Source: Polytrichum commune (Eukaryota > Streptophyta > Polytrichopsida > Polytrichales > Polytrichaceae). From it: a stretch of 64,000 nucleotides of DNA. The DNA lies in contig OX485809.1 in the NCBI GenBank assembly GCA_950295325.1, positions 29,652,144-29,716,143 on the forward strand, written 5' to 3'. Positions within the stretch are counted from its first letter, which is position 1, and every line of letters begins with the position of its first letter. Position numbers and translations under genes: made by a program. The notes under the pieces are model-generated. The model did no database searches. It was not told where the DNA came from and worked only from the letters and a program-made list of their open reading frames with translations. Shown in pieces: positions 33,930 through 45,269 of this stretch.

Positions 33930-36450
33930 TCGTACACGCCAAACTGCCAACTCCTCTACAATATGCAACTTTTCTATTGTAACTTAAGCATCCGCAATGG
34001 TGTTGTGTATGTCTTCTATTGCTTTTGGCTTTGTGTTGGAAGACTCTCATCTTGGTAAACCCCGTCCTTCCCATTCAGATGGAACCAAAGTTGTTGTTAT
34101 ATTTGTTGAAATCTAACTACGAAACCCTAAAAGGGGAACCCTAGTCTTTGAGAGCTAATTTATGCAAACATATCACATCTTATTCATGCGACCTTCCAAG
34201 CCATGAACACAAGGATCTTATTAACATGTGTTGGTCACAACTAGAAAACAATAATGACAACCATCAACCGAGGAAAAATAACATGAAATCTTGAACTAAA
34301 CTAGGCGATACATGTTTAGGGCCAAACCTCAACAACCACCATAAAGGCAGTGACGGCTTCAATCTTCAACAACTAATGCAGCAAATCTCTTCCCAATCTA
34401 CATCAAAACCAAGGTGGGCTGCCAATATCTTCCATCCCTATATGCTTAAATACAACCTTTGAATGCAACCCTAAGAAAGTGAAGAACAATATTATGGCGA
34501 AATGACGTGACCACGTGCACAAGAATGGTCTTAGTATTGCATTCTAAACCCTTCCTTGGTATTGGTATGTTCATAAATATCTCCTGCCCATGATGCACAT
34601 GTATGAGCTAGTGTACTATCCCCTTTTATACCAGTTGGGTATGGTTTGCATTACCCTACTTGATACCAGTGCTTATGCCAGGCCCTAAGATATATACCAG
34701 TCCAACACTGGTGCACACCATGGGTATGAATCATCACCAAAGTTCACAACATGTACATAGGCCTAAGCTATTGTTTTTCTTGGTAATGTAGAAACATTAT
34801 TGGTATATAGTGCATTATGGTACATTGCACCCATATGTAAATTTATAGCAAGGGCATGCATATATAGGAGGTTGTAGAAGGTTAGGTAGAGCTTAAGCTT
34901 GAGATAACCATCCAACATGTTCATATTTCATCCAATCTATGGATGCTTTATCCACCTTTATCGTCAGTCACCAACCAACATCCTAGGGTTCGGGGTTTGG
35001 TTTTGAGGTAAAACTTGAAAACGGCAATTGCATTTGCTACGATGACATTGGTGTTAGGAACCAAAACTTATACGGGCTACATCCAATGGATGAAAGAGTC
35101 TTCTAAAATTTCATTGAGCAATAACGAAGTATCTTTGCCTACACATATTTGAGGCTTGTTTTTTGCAAGATTCTTTTTTCTCGTATACATGTGGTATGGT
35201 TTTATCTATTTATTTCATTTATGTATAGTATACGTACATCATGCTATTTCTCAGTCATATCTTTATCCCAACATACACATATCCTTTTTATTGTCCACCC
35301 AAAAACCGTTTATATGTATGTATTAAAATGAAGGTGATGCATGCTTTTAGTGAAAGGTCCACTCCTCAAGCTTGAAGCCATCTCACACATATCTCCCCGA
35401 GGGCCTCTAGGTTTCAACATGGTTGGTTAAAATTACTTGGTTCACCTGAATACCTATTATGGGTTTGTGTTATTGAATAGGTATTCATGTTCAATACACG
35501 ACCTCGATACCCTTGCAACACATGCCTAGATGTCAATTAATAATAAGATAATGTCATAAGATGGTGTAATAAGAAGATTAACCCATAAAAGAATGAATGA
35601 ATTCATGACTTGGGTAGGACTTGTAATTGTTTTGTATATATATATTGTGCATCAAGCCTTCTAGACCTTTAAGGGTTTAAAATAAGTTGATTTCCTTGAG
35701 AATACTTAGCTTCACTGCTTGTTGGTAGATTCACAAGCATGTTCCTATTTATCAAGAACAGTGGTAAAATAAAGCATGCTAAAAAACATCTTAAAAAAAC
35801 ACGTGTGTCTATATATATATATGAGCCTAGGCTTTACGGTGTCTATGTAAGCCCATTCATCATGGATGAAGAGTTGCGAATAAAAACAAACATTTTAAAA
35901 GGTTCATGAGATCTATAAGAGTAATGCAAGTGTGATGTTAGTTATGGAGTTGAATAGTCTAAAATAACAATTCTCCCAAGTTATAGGACAGTTTGTTGTG
36001 TTTTTTTTACTTTCTCAATGGACAAGGAAATATGACTCCACGAATCCTTGGCCTTTCATAAAAATACTTAGTTGATGAGTTGTGTTTCGTGGGCCCAACA
36101 ATAGATATGGGAATAAAGACTCCGGATGTTAGAATCCCATTGCTTTAGACTAAATGCGAAGTCAGGGCAGCTAAACACAACTCGTTTGTCAAGTAATGTT
36201 ATATTCGATGGCCAATGTCAAATATGATTAGTCTCTCACTTCCTCTTTATGGTAGGTTGTCTTAGGTATAATTCTAGTCTCATAGACTTCATAAATATTG
36301 ATTTTTTAATGTTTTTTGAAGGATCGTATAAGTATTGCATAGGTCGTAGAACATATACCAATTCCTTTAAGGGATAAAAGGTTGTTTTCATGTGGTTCCT
36401 TTGAGGATGGCCAACTTCACTGCTTAGCGGCAAATTGACAAGTGTATAAT
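33930..36450. other. Intergenic sequence, no gene seen
   Basis: There are no supported frames. A 13-base AT run lies near 35810-35822, and a decayed dispersed repeat near 35350-35460. Confidence 0.5.
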
Positions 36451-36453
36451 TTA

Positions 36454-36818
36454 GAGCCACTTCACACACAAGATTGAAGGCATATGACAATTGCATTCTA
36501 ATTCTCTCATTGGTCGAAATGGCCAAGGCCGTTTAAGTTCACTTCGCACTAGAAGGTGAAGGCCTAAGGATTCAAACAAATTGTCGTGGATGAAAAGTCT
36601 ACAAGGCTTCCTACATGGGAAACTATGAAAAATGTTTCATGATTTGCCGGATTGCGTGACGCCCATTTCCAAGAGGTAGGATTGACGCAAATTCTAGTAG
36701 ACCATATCAGTTAAACAATTGTAACTCCATGGCAACTCATGTTATGCCGTTTGGATGAGAATCAAGGGCCATTACAATTACATGTGTCATGACCCTCAGC
36801 TCGTGTGTGAAGTGGCCC
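36454..36818. mobile_element. Tourist-like MITE, family M1, 365 bp diverged copy
   Basis: The ends are GAGCCACTTCACACACAAG and (inverted) GGGCCACTTCACACACGAG. TTA lies on the left; the right flank is TCA, so the duplication is imperfect. The interior shows 'TTCTCTCATTGG', 'AAAGTCTACA' and 'TTTCATGATTTG', a shortened M1 body. Confidence 0.75.
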
Positions 36819-36844
36819 TCAAGGTAGATGGGTCTTAAGTGGCT

Positions 36845-37200
36845 CATTTCCCTTAGTTGCACCCTTACATTTGATTGGTATGTGTTTTGGTGAAGATCAA
36901 AGAACAAACATATAATAATAAAGACACATGTTTAAAATGGGTTGGACTACGTCTTCAAAGATTAATAACTACTCTAAACTCAACAGTGAACACAACCGGA
37001 AAGACACGTGTATCTAGTTAAGAAATCAACAAACATGCACTTCCAACAACCATAAGGGGAGGTCTGATATCCAATCCGATTTCTGCACATGTTTCTTTGT
37101 AAATTTTCTAGTGCAACACGAGATTTTATTGTGTAAATGTAATCGGTAGAAGTTGGAGAACATGGAAAGAATGAACCAAATAACACCCACATACTTTACT
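36845..37200 (+). repeat. Dispersed repeat R2, copy
   Basis: It shares GATCAAAGAACAAACA, 'CAGTGAACACAACCGG', 'AAGAAATCAAC', 'TGCACTTCCAACAACCATAA' and 'ATAACACCCACA' with the copy at about 39650-39965. The inverted counterpart is at 38525-38860. Confidence 0.75.
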
Positions 37201-37428
37201 TGTATGAAGAACAATCAACACATGACAGTGGCCATCAAACCATCTTCCCATTGGTCCCACATCGGCACATGGAGTTGGCAGTGCTCACACGATCGTAGTA
37301 TTTCTAAGGTGATGTTGCGGGCAAAAATTAAAGAGGAATTTCTTCGGTCACAAACTGAGGTTACTTGCACAGCTGACACCCACTTTGCACTGCATGCTCG
37401 ATCTTATCAAGTGATTCATTATCACTAA

Positions 37429-37932
37429 AGGCCACTTCACACACGAGACTGAGAGCCCGTGACCATTACTCTTCAAGCACTCTCATTGGTGGAAAAGCCG
37501 GAGCCAGCCCAAGTTCGCTTCACACTACCCTTGAGGGACCAACGGAGTCATTGAAAGCAAGATGGATGTAAAGTCCGCATGGATTTTCACATGGTATCAA
37601 ATGGACCATGTTTCATGGTCACTTGGACTATTTCTCAAAACCACTTCTTGGAGGTGGGTCTAACATAAAATCGGGAGACCATGTCACTTCGAATGCTCAC
37701 AACTGTTGGTTTATTTTATCTTATCTTATCATGTGTGAGGGCTCGCATGAATAGAATTTCATTGAAATAGCATTTGGTTGAGGGCCCGGTCGCATATAAC
37801 TTCACACTACACCTGAGGGTCCATGACCACATTACATGATTTTAGAGGTGTGTTGGGATGGCCTTTGGACACTTTCTTTCGGGCTCTTAGAGATTCATCG
37901 TCACGGCTCTTGGCTCGTGTGTGAAGTGGCCC
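37429..37932 (+). mobile_element. Full-length Tourist-like MITE, family M1, 504 bp
   Basis: The left end is AGGCCACTTCACACACGAG and the inverted right end GGGCCACTTCACACACGAG. TAA lies on both sides (37426-37428 and 37933-37935), the PIF/Harbinger-type duplication. It has no coding capacity. This is the reference copy for the family; other copies are at 25.7, 36.5, 37.9, 41.0 and 48.7 kb, with a possible very old one near 49.55-49.87 kb. Confidence 0.88.
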
Positions 37933-37935
37933 TAA

Positions 37936-38376
37936 GAGTGTGCAAAGGCCGTCCCAAGAGACCTCCAAAATCATGTAGTGTGGTCACGGACCCTCAAGTG
38001 TAGTGTGAAGTCATATGTGGCCGGACCCTCAACCAAATGCTATTTCAATGAATTTCTCTTCATGCGGGTCCTCACACACAATAAATTAAAACAAATCAAC
38101 GGTTGTGAGCATTTGGAATGCCATGGTCTCCCGGTTTTATGTTAAACCCACCTCCAAGAGGTGGTTTTTGAATATAGTCCAAGTGACCATGAAACGTAAT
38201 CCATTTGATGCCATATAGGAATCCATGTAGACTTTACATCCATCTTGCATTCACAGACTCCGTTAATCCCTCGAACGTAGTGTGCAGCGAACTTGGACCA
38301 GCCCCACCTTTTCCACCAATGAGAGTGCTTGGAGTGTAATGGTCACGGGCTCTCAGTCTCGTGTGTGAAGTTCCCC
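37936..38376 (-). mobile_element. Inverted M1 MITE copy, adjacent to the full-length one
   Basis: Reverse-oriented relative of 37429-37873. It runs from GTGCAAAGGCCGTCCC to CTCGTGTGTGAAGTTCCCC and is followed by TAA. It lacks the roughly 57 terminal bases that would lie at the junction. Together the two form a palindrome with about 440-bp arms and a loop of about 60 bases. Confidence 0.88.
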
Positions 38377-38524
38377 TAAATATCCCGAGAATTGAGAAAG
38401 CCCGCGACATGCATGCTCCTTACAACCAAACGTGAATTAGAGATATGAGAAGCCAACCCACCGACAAGTGATGTAACCAGGGACGTGAATTCCTAAAATA
38501 TTACCTAAGGTTTTATTTACCCAT

Positions 38525-38860
38525 GTTCTTCAACTTCTACAACTTAAATTTACATAACCAAACTTCTGCTGCAACCACGAATCTACGATGAAGCATCACC
38601 AAAAATCGGATTCAGATTCGGATCTCCCTTCATAAAGTTACGGTTGTTAAAAGCGTATGTTGGTTGATTCTTTAATGAAATGCATGAGTTCTTTCAATTG
38701 TGTTCACTATTGAGTATGATGATGATGTTAGTCAAATAATTTGAAGGCATAATCCAATTTCTTTTAAACACGTGTTTTTTTCTTTATGGTGTTTGTTCTC
38801 TGACCCTCATCAAACCACACACCAATCAAATCTTGGTGCATGTTTAAGAAATACTAAGTG
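38525..38860 (-). repeat. Dispersed repeat R2, inverted copy
   Basis: The inverse of the 36.86-kb copy: 'TTCTTCAACTTCTACA', 'GATGAAGCATCACC', 'GTGTTCACTATTGAGTA' and 'GGTGTTTGTTCTCTGA'. It places R2 copies in mirror positions on both sides of the M1 palindrome. Confidence 0.75.
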
Positions 38861-39649
38861 AACAACACCCACGTATGATACCATACCGTGTGTAGGATGG
38901 AGCCCACCCTTGAAAGTAAGTGCAAATGGAGATTATTGCATTAGACCAACATACCATGATTTCGTCCAACAAAAATGCCTTTCAAGAATACGAATGTTGG
39001 ATGTTAACGATGTGAAGCAATTTGACCTCGGAATCAACTTAAATACCTTTAATTAGTTTAGTAGCACACAATTTTTTTTATAATAAAAAATATGAATCTC
39101 TACTACGACATTGTTTCAGAAGGATTTGCTTAACTTTGTGGAAAAGATCCAAAACTAACTTGCTACACATATGTTTTGTAACCGTTGTTACATATAATTA
39201 TATTTTTCCATTCTCGTTGTGGTAAGAGAGAGACAAACCTCTCGTCCGTTTGACATAAAAAACCCAACCCCCTATAGCTTTAAGTTTAATTCTTCTCAAA
39301 TAACTTGGACTAAACTAATATATGGTCTTTAAAGCTTATTATGGTGTCTAACTAACCATAAATTATAACATTCAAGTTGCATAGTCTTCCTTTTTCTGTT
39401 TTTTTCCTTTTTTTTGGTTTAGATGAATGAGGAGTACGCTTCGAAGTAATATTTCCCTCTCTCGGGCTTATGGAAAGTAGTATTGTATACAAGTTTAGTC
39501 TCATAGATCTCGTTAAACTTGTTGGATGCCTAAATCCTTGCCTCCAAGGAACTAGTGTACGGGTTGTTTTGCCCAGCCCATAGAATGTAAGGTATGCAAG
39601 TGATACTTGGTTACTTTTTCTTACTAGGACTCCTTATTTTTGACTTGCG

Positions 39650-39965
39650 TGTGGTTCGGTGAGGATCAAAGAACAAACACCATTAGGTCACAAGTTCAAA
39701 AGGGATAGGATTAACTCTACAAATTTTATTAACTACTCCACACTCCATAGTCAACACAATCGAGAGATATCGTGTATTCAGTTAAGGAATCAACAGGCGT
39801 GCACTTCCGATAAGCATAACTAATTAAGAGGGAGTCCAAATTTCAATCCAATTTTTGGAGATGCTTCATCATAGATTTGCTAATGCAACAAAAGTCTTTG
39901 TTATGAAAATCTAATAAGCAAAAGTTGGAGACACATGAAATCGAACCAAGTAACACCCACACACC
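39650..39965 (+). repeat. Dispersed repeat R2, copy
   Basis: GGTGAGGATCAAAGAACAAA, 'ATAGTCAACACAATCGAG', 'AAGGAATCAAC', 'GTGCACTTCCGATAAGCATA' and 'AAGTAACACCCACACACC' follow in the same order as at 36.86 kb. Confidence 0.7.
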
Positions 39966-40750
39966 TTATACCAATACATTTACGAGTGAAACGTTCATAT
40001 GAGTCTATATTTCTTTAAGGATACCCAACCTCACTGCTTGTTCAACACATTATAAATTACATTACCTTGGCTGCATTCCGTTGGGACCATGTATCGCACA
40101 AGAATATTTCTCCTTTAATTCCGAGCCCCCCTCCTTTTACGGGGAGCGCTCAATTGTAAACTGTGAACTTTTCAACGAGCAACTATTAATGGTCGTGGTT
40201 TTATAACCACACCCTCTTTCTTCAAAAAGGAACGATCGCGTACACTATTTTGTCTAATTAGTGTGGATTACAATATAGAGTTACATTTTGGTATAAAATT
40301 TTACTGACATTATCGTTTGTTAACAACTATATTATTATATCATGTTCTTCAATGTGCATACTAACTACTTAGGTTATTTTGGGTAAAAAATGTGATAGTC
40401 TTAGTAAAAAGTTATAACAACATGTAAATCCAAATGGTAACCCACACTTATTAGACATAATAGTATAGCTGCTTAGTAATGTTATGTTGGTAACTTGGTG
40501 GCCGTCAACTTCACGTTGGCACATGGTCGGCATGACCACCGTCGTATTTGTTGAGGTGATGTTGTGGGCCAAATTATGAGCAATTTCAATCACAAACTGA
40601 AGTTCACTGCAGAATTTGACACCCACTTTGCAGGCTTCATCTTATCAACTGATTCCGTGTCACGAGAACCCCAAGCCTTGGCATGCAATGTAAGGTCCCG
40701 TGGACAAAGGTAAAGTGGAGATATGAAAAGCCAAGCCAAGCCTGCCATCT

Positions 40751-40893
40751 TAACATTATTCAGATCCATAACGATGTTCTATGGGATTGACAATATTTTA
40801 CATAATATTCTATACATTCAGTTTGAATGTGAAGAATATTTTATGGAACATTGTAAGTCCCACGGAACATTGTTATGGAATTGAATAATGTTA
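40751..40893. repeat. Short hairpin element, about 70-bp arms
   Basis: Arm 40751-40820 is largely complementary to 40823-40893 (CCATAACGATGTTCTATGGG versus inverted CCATAACAATGTTCCGTGGG), with a 2-3-base loop. It looks like a tiny foldback MITE and is also shaped like a plant microRNA precursor. It lies just before the 41.0-kb M1 copy. Confidence 0.75.
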
Positions 40894-41000
40894 TGATATA
40901 ACCACTAACGTTTATTTCTTTTCTAATGCACAAACGAAGAGAATTGACCACTAGTTACAGATGAAGTAGTTGAGTTTGGGAAATAAGTGGTTGAAATTTA

Positions 41001-41205
41001 GGGCCACTTCACACAAGAACCAAGAGCTGTGACCATGAAATTGTGAGAGCCCAAAAGTAAGTGTCCAATGGTTGTCCCAAGGCACCTCAAAGTCACATAG
41101 TGTGGTCACGGACTCCCAAGTGTAGTGTGAAGTTGTATGTGACCAGGCCATCAACCAAAAGTTATTTCAATGAATTTCTATTTATGCGGGTCCTCACATG
41201 TGCTA
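41001..41205 (+). mobile_element. Truncated M1 MITE copy
   Basis: It begins TTA then GGGCCACTTCACACAAGAAC. It continues with 'GTCACGGACTCCCAAGTGTA', 'AGTGTGAAGTTGTATGTGACC' and 'CAATGAATTTCTATTTATGC', then stops matching near 41205. The other half is missing. Confidence 0.75.
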
Positions 41206-41231
41206 ACATAGAATACATATGGACTTGGAAA

Positions 41232-41533
41232 CACTACACTAAATATGATATTTAGTGTTTGGTACACTACATACGAATGCATATACTAAATGTCAATAAC
41301 CCTATGAAAATAAGTAACGGTATATGTAAATTCAAACACTAAATATCAACTATGGTAATATATGGAAGTTACATGTTTGAGTTTAGTGTTAGTAAGGATA
41401 TCAACAACAACATGATCATTTCAACATATCTTCTAACAATAATTGTCAAAGAATTGAAAATTAGCGTCGACCAGGGTAGAGTGGTAACAACACTAAATAT
41501 AATCAAGCACTAAATATCATAATTAGTGTAGTG
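41232..41533. mobile_element. CACTA-ended MITE, 302 bp
   Basis: The left end CACTACACTAAATATGATAT and the inverted right end CACTACACTAATTATGATAT continue into TTTAGTG repeats on both sides. Such CACTA...TAGTG ends fit En/Spm-derived MITEs. A clear 3-bp duplication is not visible, so the superfamily call is moderate. Confidence 0.7.
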
Positions 41534-41539
41534 TCTCAA

Positions 41540-43310
41540 CCGATTACGGAACATTGTTCCCAATTCCTAAGGACCGTCTGAACCAGTGAAGGTCCTAGCA
41601 TTTTCAAGTCCAACCGGTTACTTGATAACATCTTTTGGTTTTTTTGTTGCTAATTGGAGATATATTCCATAGATTCCTCTAAAATGCTCTGTAATTTTCG
41701 AGAAAGCCTGAGACCTCAATCTCAAGGCCGCTTTACACTACGGTGGAGAAGTCCTCCAGTCATGGATTCTAGGGGAATTCCGAAATTTGATTGGCCAAGA
41801 GTGACACTCTTGTCCAGTGGTGGTTTACACTATGGCCAAGAGTCCTTTGGTGAAGAACTTTGTACATGGATGAAAGAATAACATGGTTGCCAACGTGGCG
41901 ACACTTTTTTCAAGGGAAGTTTTCCGGAGGTCAAGTTTCTTGGGCCGTTCATCTGTAAAATAACGGTCGGTGTTCGCACATTCATTGTGTCTTAACGAGG
42001 ATATAATTACCCGTTGCAAATACAAAGTTACTTGATCGAACAAAACACATAGACTTGGTAAAATTTGAATTTCATACTTGTTTGGGGATCATGGAATCTT
42101 TGATTATGCGATAGAAAATTTACTTATCGGTGCCTCTTCTGGAGTTAAATACAAGTCTACTCATCAAGAGGTGGAGCTTCACTCTTGTCGGCAAATTGTC
42201 AAGTGTATTCACTTTAATAGAGAATGGTGCCCAAACACTAGCATGACAACACATGATGGTGGCCATCAAAATTTCCCTAGGCACATGGATCAGCAATCTA
42301 GACAATGAAATTCGGTAGTTATGTTGTAGGCAAAATTAGGAGCAATTTCCATCACAAACCGAACAATCTTGATGACACCCACTTTGCAGGCTCCGAGCTT
42401 GGCAATTGATTTGGTATCATGAAATAGCACAAGAATCTAAAGCCCTCACAAATGTGGATTTGAGATATTAAAATCTAAGCCCAACATATGATCGACCCCA
42501 CTATTTTGGGCAGGGAAATGTTAGATGGTTAGATCTTAAAATAGATATCACATATTATGATTTAATTCATGGATGAAATTGCTATGAACTTACCCAAAAA
42601 ATCATAAAATTGAATGAACATGTTCACTTTGTATAACATCATCCACATGTGGCTCCGTAGCTCTAATGGTTGTTGTCATTTGGATTTCTCAAAATTTGAA
42701 AAAGTGGGGTTTTATAGGATATAAATAAACACCATCGTTAATTCCTGGTGTATAACTTTGTCGGTGGAGTTTATTGTCATGTATCATATATATATATATA
42801 TATATATGGAGTTATGTAATGTCATAACATTTTTACTTATAATGTAGGTCTTTTTCAAACAAAATCGTTCATGTTTTATAATGCCCAACCAATTTAATAC
42901 TTGACATATGTTTGTATAAAAATAAATACTATTTATACACAATGAAAGACGTGGTGATGGTGGTGACGAGGTTGTCCCCTAATGAATTGGGAGAATCGGT
43001 TGGTAGTTGCAAATAATGTAGTTGAGTTTGAAAAATAACCAGTTGAAGTTCAAGACTTCATGGAATTACCCGTCTTCTTAGAGGGGTTTATAGAACACAC
43101 CTCAAATTGACAAAGGAAAACCAAAAGATATCAATATGTGACCGGTTGGACTTGAAAACACTAGGGTATTGACCGATTGTGCCGAAAACTCTCCCCGGGC
43201 ATTGCCGTCGCCTCACCGTTCTTGCCTAAAAAAGGGGGAAAAAGGCCAAGGTGGCGAAATGGCATAAGCAATATGACACAATAGGATGATGTTACTAGAT
43301 ACATAAGAAT
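41540..43310. other. Intergenic sequence, no gene seen
   Basis: It contains a fragment (42330-42425) related to 37325-37430 and 40560-40670 ('CCATCACAAACCGAA', 'GACACCCACTTTGCAGGCT') and an (AT)n run (42786-42807). Confidence 0.5.
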
Positions 43311-43315
43311 ATCAT

Positions 43316-43363
43316 CCCCCCCCCCCTTAAATTGCTTTGTGAGGCAAGGTTGGGGGGGGGGGG
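43316..43363. repeat. Paired poly(C) and poly(G) runs
   Basis: C11 at 43316-43326 and G12 at 43352-43363 lie 25 bases apart and could pair as a hairpin. They belong to a set of long G/C homopolymers scattered through this AT-rich window. Confidence 0.85.
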
Positions 43364-43959
43364 TAATGGAGACTTATAAACATGGGTATAAGCATACTTG
43401 CATATGGCAAGTATGCACAGACATGGGAGATGTATGAACATGGACATAAGGTTACATGGGTTATGAGGTTAGATTCACCTAGGATATTGATTCATATTCA
43501 CAAGTGCAACATGCCAGAACAACGCATGTTCAAACTAATCTACATACAATGGAAGTCATGGTGGTGGTGAGGTCATCATCCCAATGTTGCCTGCTGATCC
43601 AAAAAAAAATGGAGAGAAGAGGGGCATGCATGATGCAGTGATTAAATATGGTAAGTACCAAAATCATCATGTGTCGCGATATGCGTGAATTGATGAATGA
43701 CATGGCTCATCCTTGTTAAAGTATGGTGAACTTGACATATGACTTACTATATTAACATATGGATTATGTTCAAACTTCACAATGCAACTCCTCTTGACTA
43801 CGTGACAGACGTGTGACGAAAGATGAAGTTACTGAATTAGGAAGTAGTTGTTATGTGACTTTAGTTGCAGCCAACGTACGCGACATGTTATCTCTTGGAT
43901 CAAAGTTGTGAGTTCCCAGCGTTTGCCATTTGGCTCCTGTGCTAAAATAAATAAAAACT

Positions 43960-45170
43960 TCACATAAGCTACACAAGTCTTGAATGCTTACTTTTTCCAA
44001 CTAGCCCACTTTCCTAGGATGTGAAATAGACGACTAGGATGAGATGGTTGGCAAATTCAAATGGAGGTTGTGTTCACTTTCCTCATAATTCTTGGAGCTT
44101 GTAAGAATATCTTGTTCATTAGAGTTATTTGTAAAGTAAAGGAGATGAAACCATGGGTTTAGTCCCAAACCTTGAGTTCATGAAAATTGACTAGAAGTTA
44201 CCCAAGTTTTCTTAATGCTTAGATTATTATACACAAAGAGTGGTGCCAAGTTATTAGAAGCTGACTTTCTAGGTTGCCCTACTAGGATGGGTAGGCCAAG
44301 CTAGCCTTGCATAGGCGGATCTAGGATTTAGGACAGCATGTCCCATGCACGTACCTTACTTTAGATCCTCAAATTCTCTAAAAGTTTGAGAGGTGAAAAA
44401 AAGGAAATCCCGAAAGTTTCACCCAACCTTCAAAATAGACTCCAATCTACAACATGTTAACGAGCTCTTAATAAAAAGTTTTCTCAAACCCACATTATCG
44501 TCCCCCTTTGAGGAATTCTAGAATAACTCTATTATCAATGTGAAGATTCTTGTACCTGTTAAATGGTCATATAGCCCCCCCCCCTTCTCCCCAACCCAAC
44601 TATGTTGACTATTGAGCTTACAACAATTATCGTATTTTGAGCATGGAGTCCAATTTATTTTAGATACATATGTTTTTTTTTCAATATTTGTTCTTGGAGT
44701 TGCACTAATCACATGCCACTCGAATATAAGTTTCCGACTAAGATACATAATTGAATTAGACACGTCTAGTTTAAAGGCAAAAAGAAAAAAAAAAGGAAGA
44801 GAAATCAAACATGACATCGCTTTGAACCCTTAAAGGCCTTTGTGTAGTAAAGCATTCTCTAAGATGTGTTATCTACAAAGGTAAGTGGTAACACTTCTTG
44901 CCTTAAGCCCATCTGCTCATAGGATATGAAATACATGATAAGTTAGTGCAAAAATGATTAACACGTTCAAGACATATCCATACCAATGCTTAAATCAATA
45001 TATTTATTAATATTAGGGTGAAGATTATATGTCTTATTAAATGTCTGTATAGATTCCCCCCCCAATAATGATGATTATTGACCCTACAATATTTTGAACA
45101 TGTAGTCCAATGCATATTAAACACAAGTATTTTGGGTGTCTATTTTTACACCACTCAGACACGGGTGTTC
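43960..45170. repeat. Dispersed repeat R3, two or three decayed copies
   Basis: Stretches near 44080-44130, 44520-44740 and 45015-45160 share 'CTCATAATTCTTGGAGCTTG', 'TTAAATGGTCATATAG', 'TTGA.C.TACAA', 'ATGGAGTCCAAT' and 'ATCACATGCCACT' with INDH intron 7 (62920-63125) and with 54110-54245. Confidence 0.6.
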
Positions 45171-45231
45171 GTTTAAGCCTTAAAGGATGTGGGATATGAA
45201 TCTACTGCCATGTACACAATTTATACGAGCT

Positions 45232-45234
<3 letters not shown>

Positions 45235-45265
<31 letters not shown>
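45235..45265. repeat. (TC)n microsatellite
   Basis: About 15 TC units, perfect. Confidence 0.95.
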
Positions 45266-45266
<1 letters not shown>

Positions 45267-45269
45267 ATA

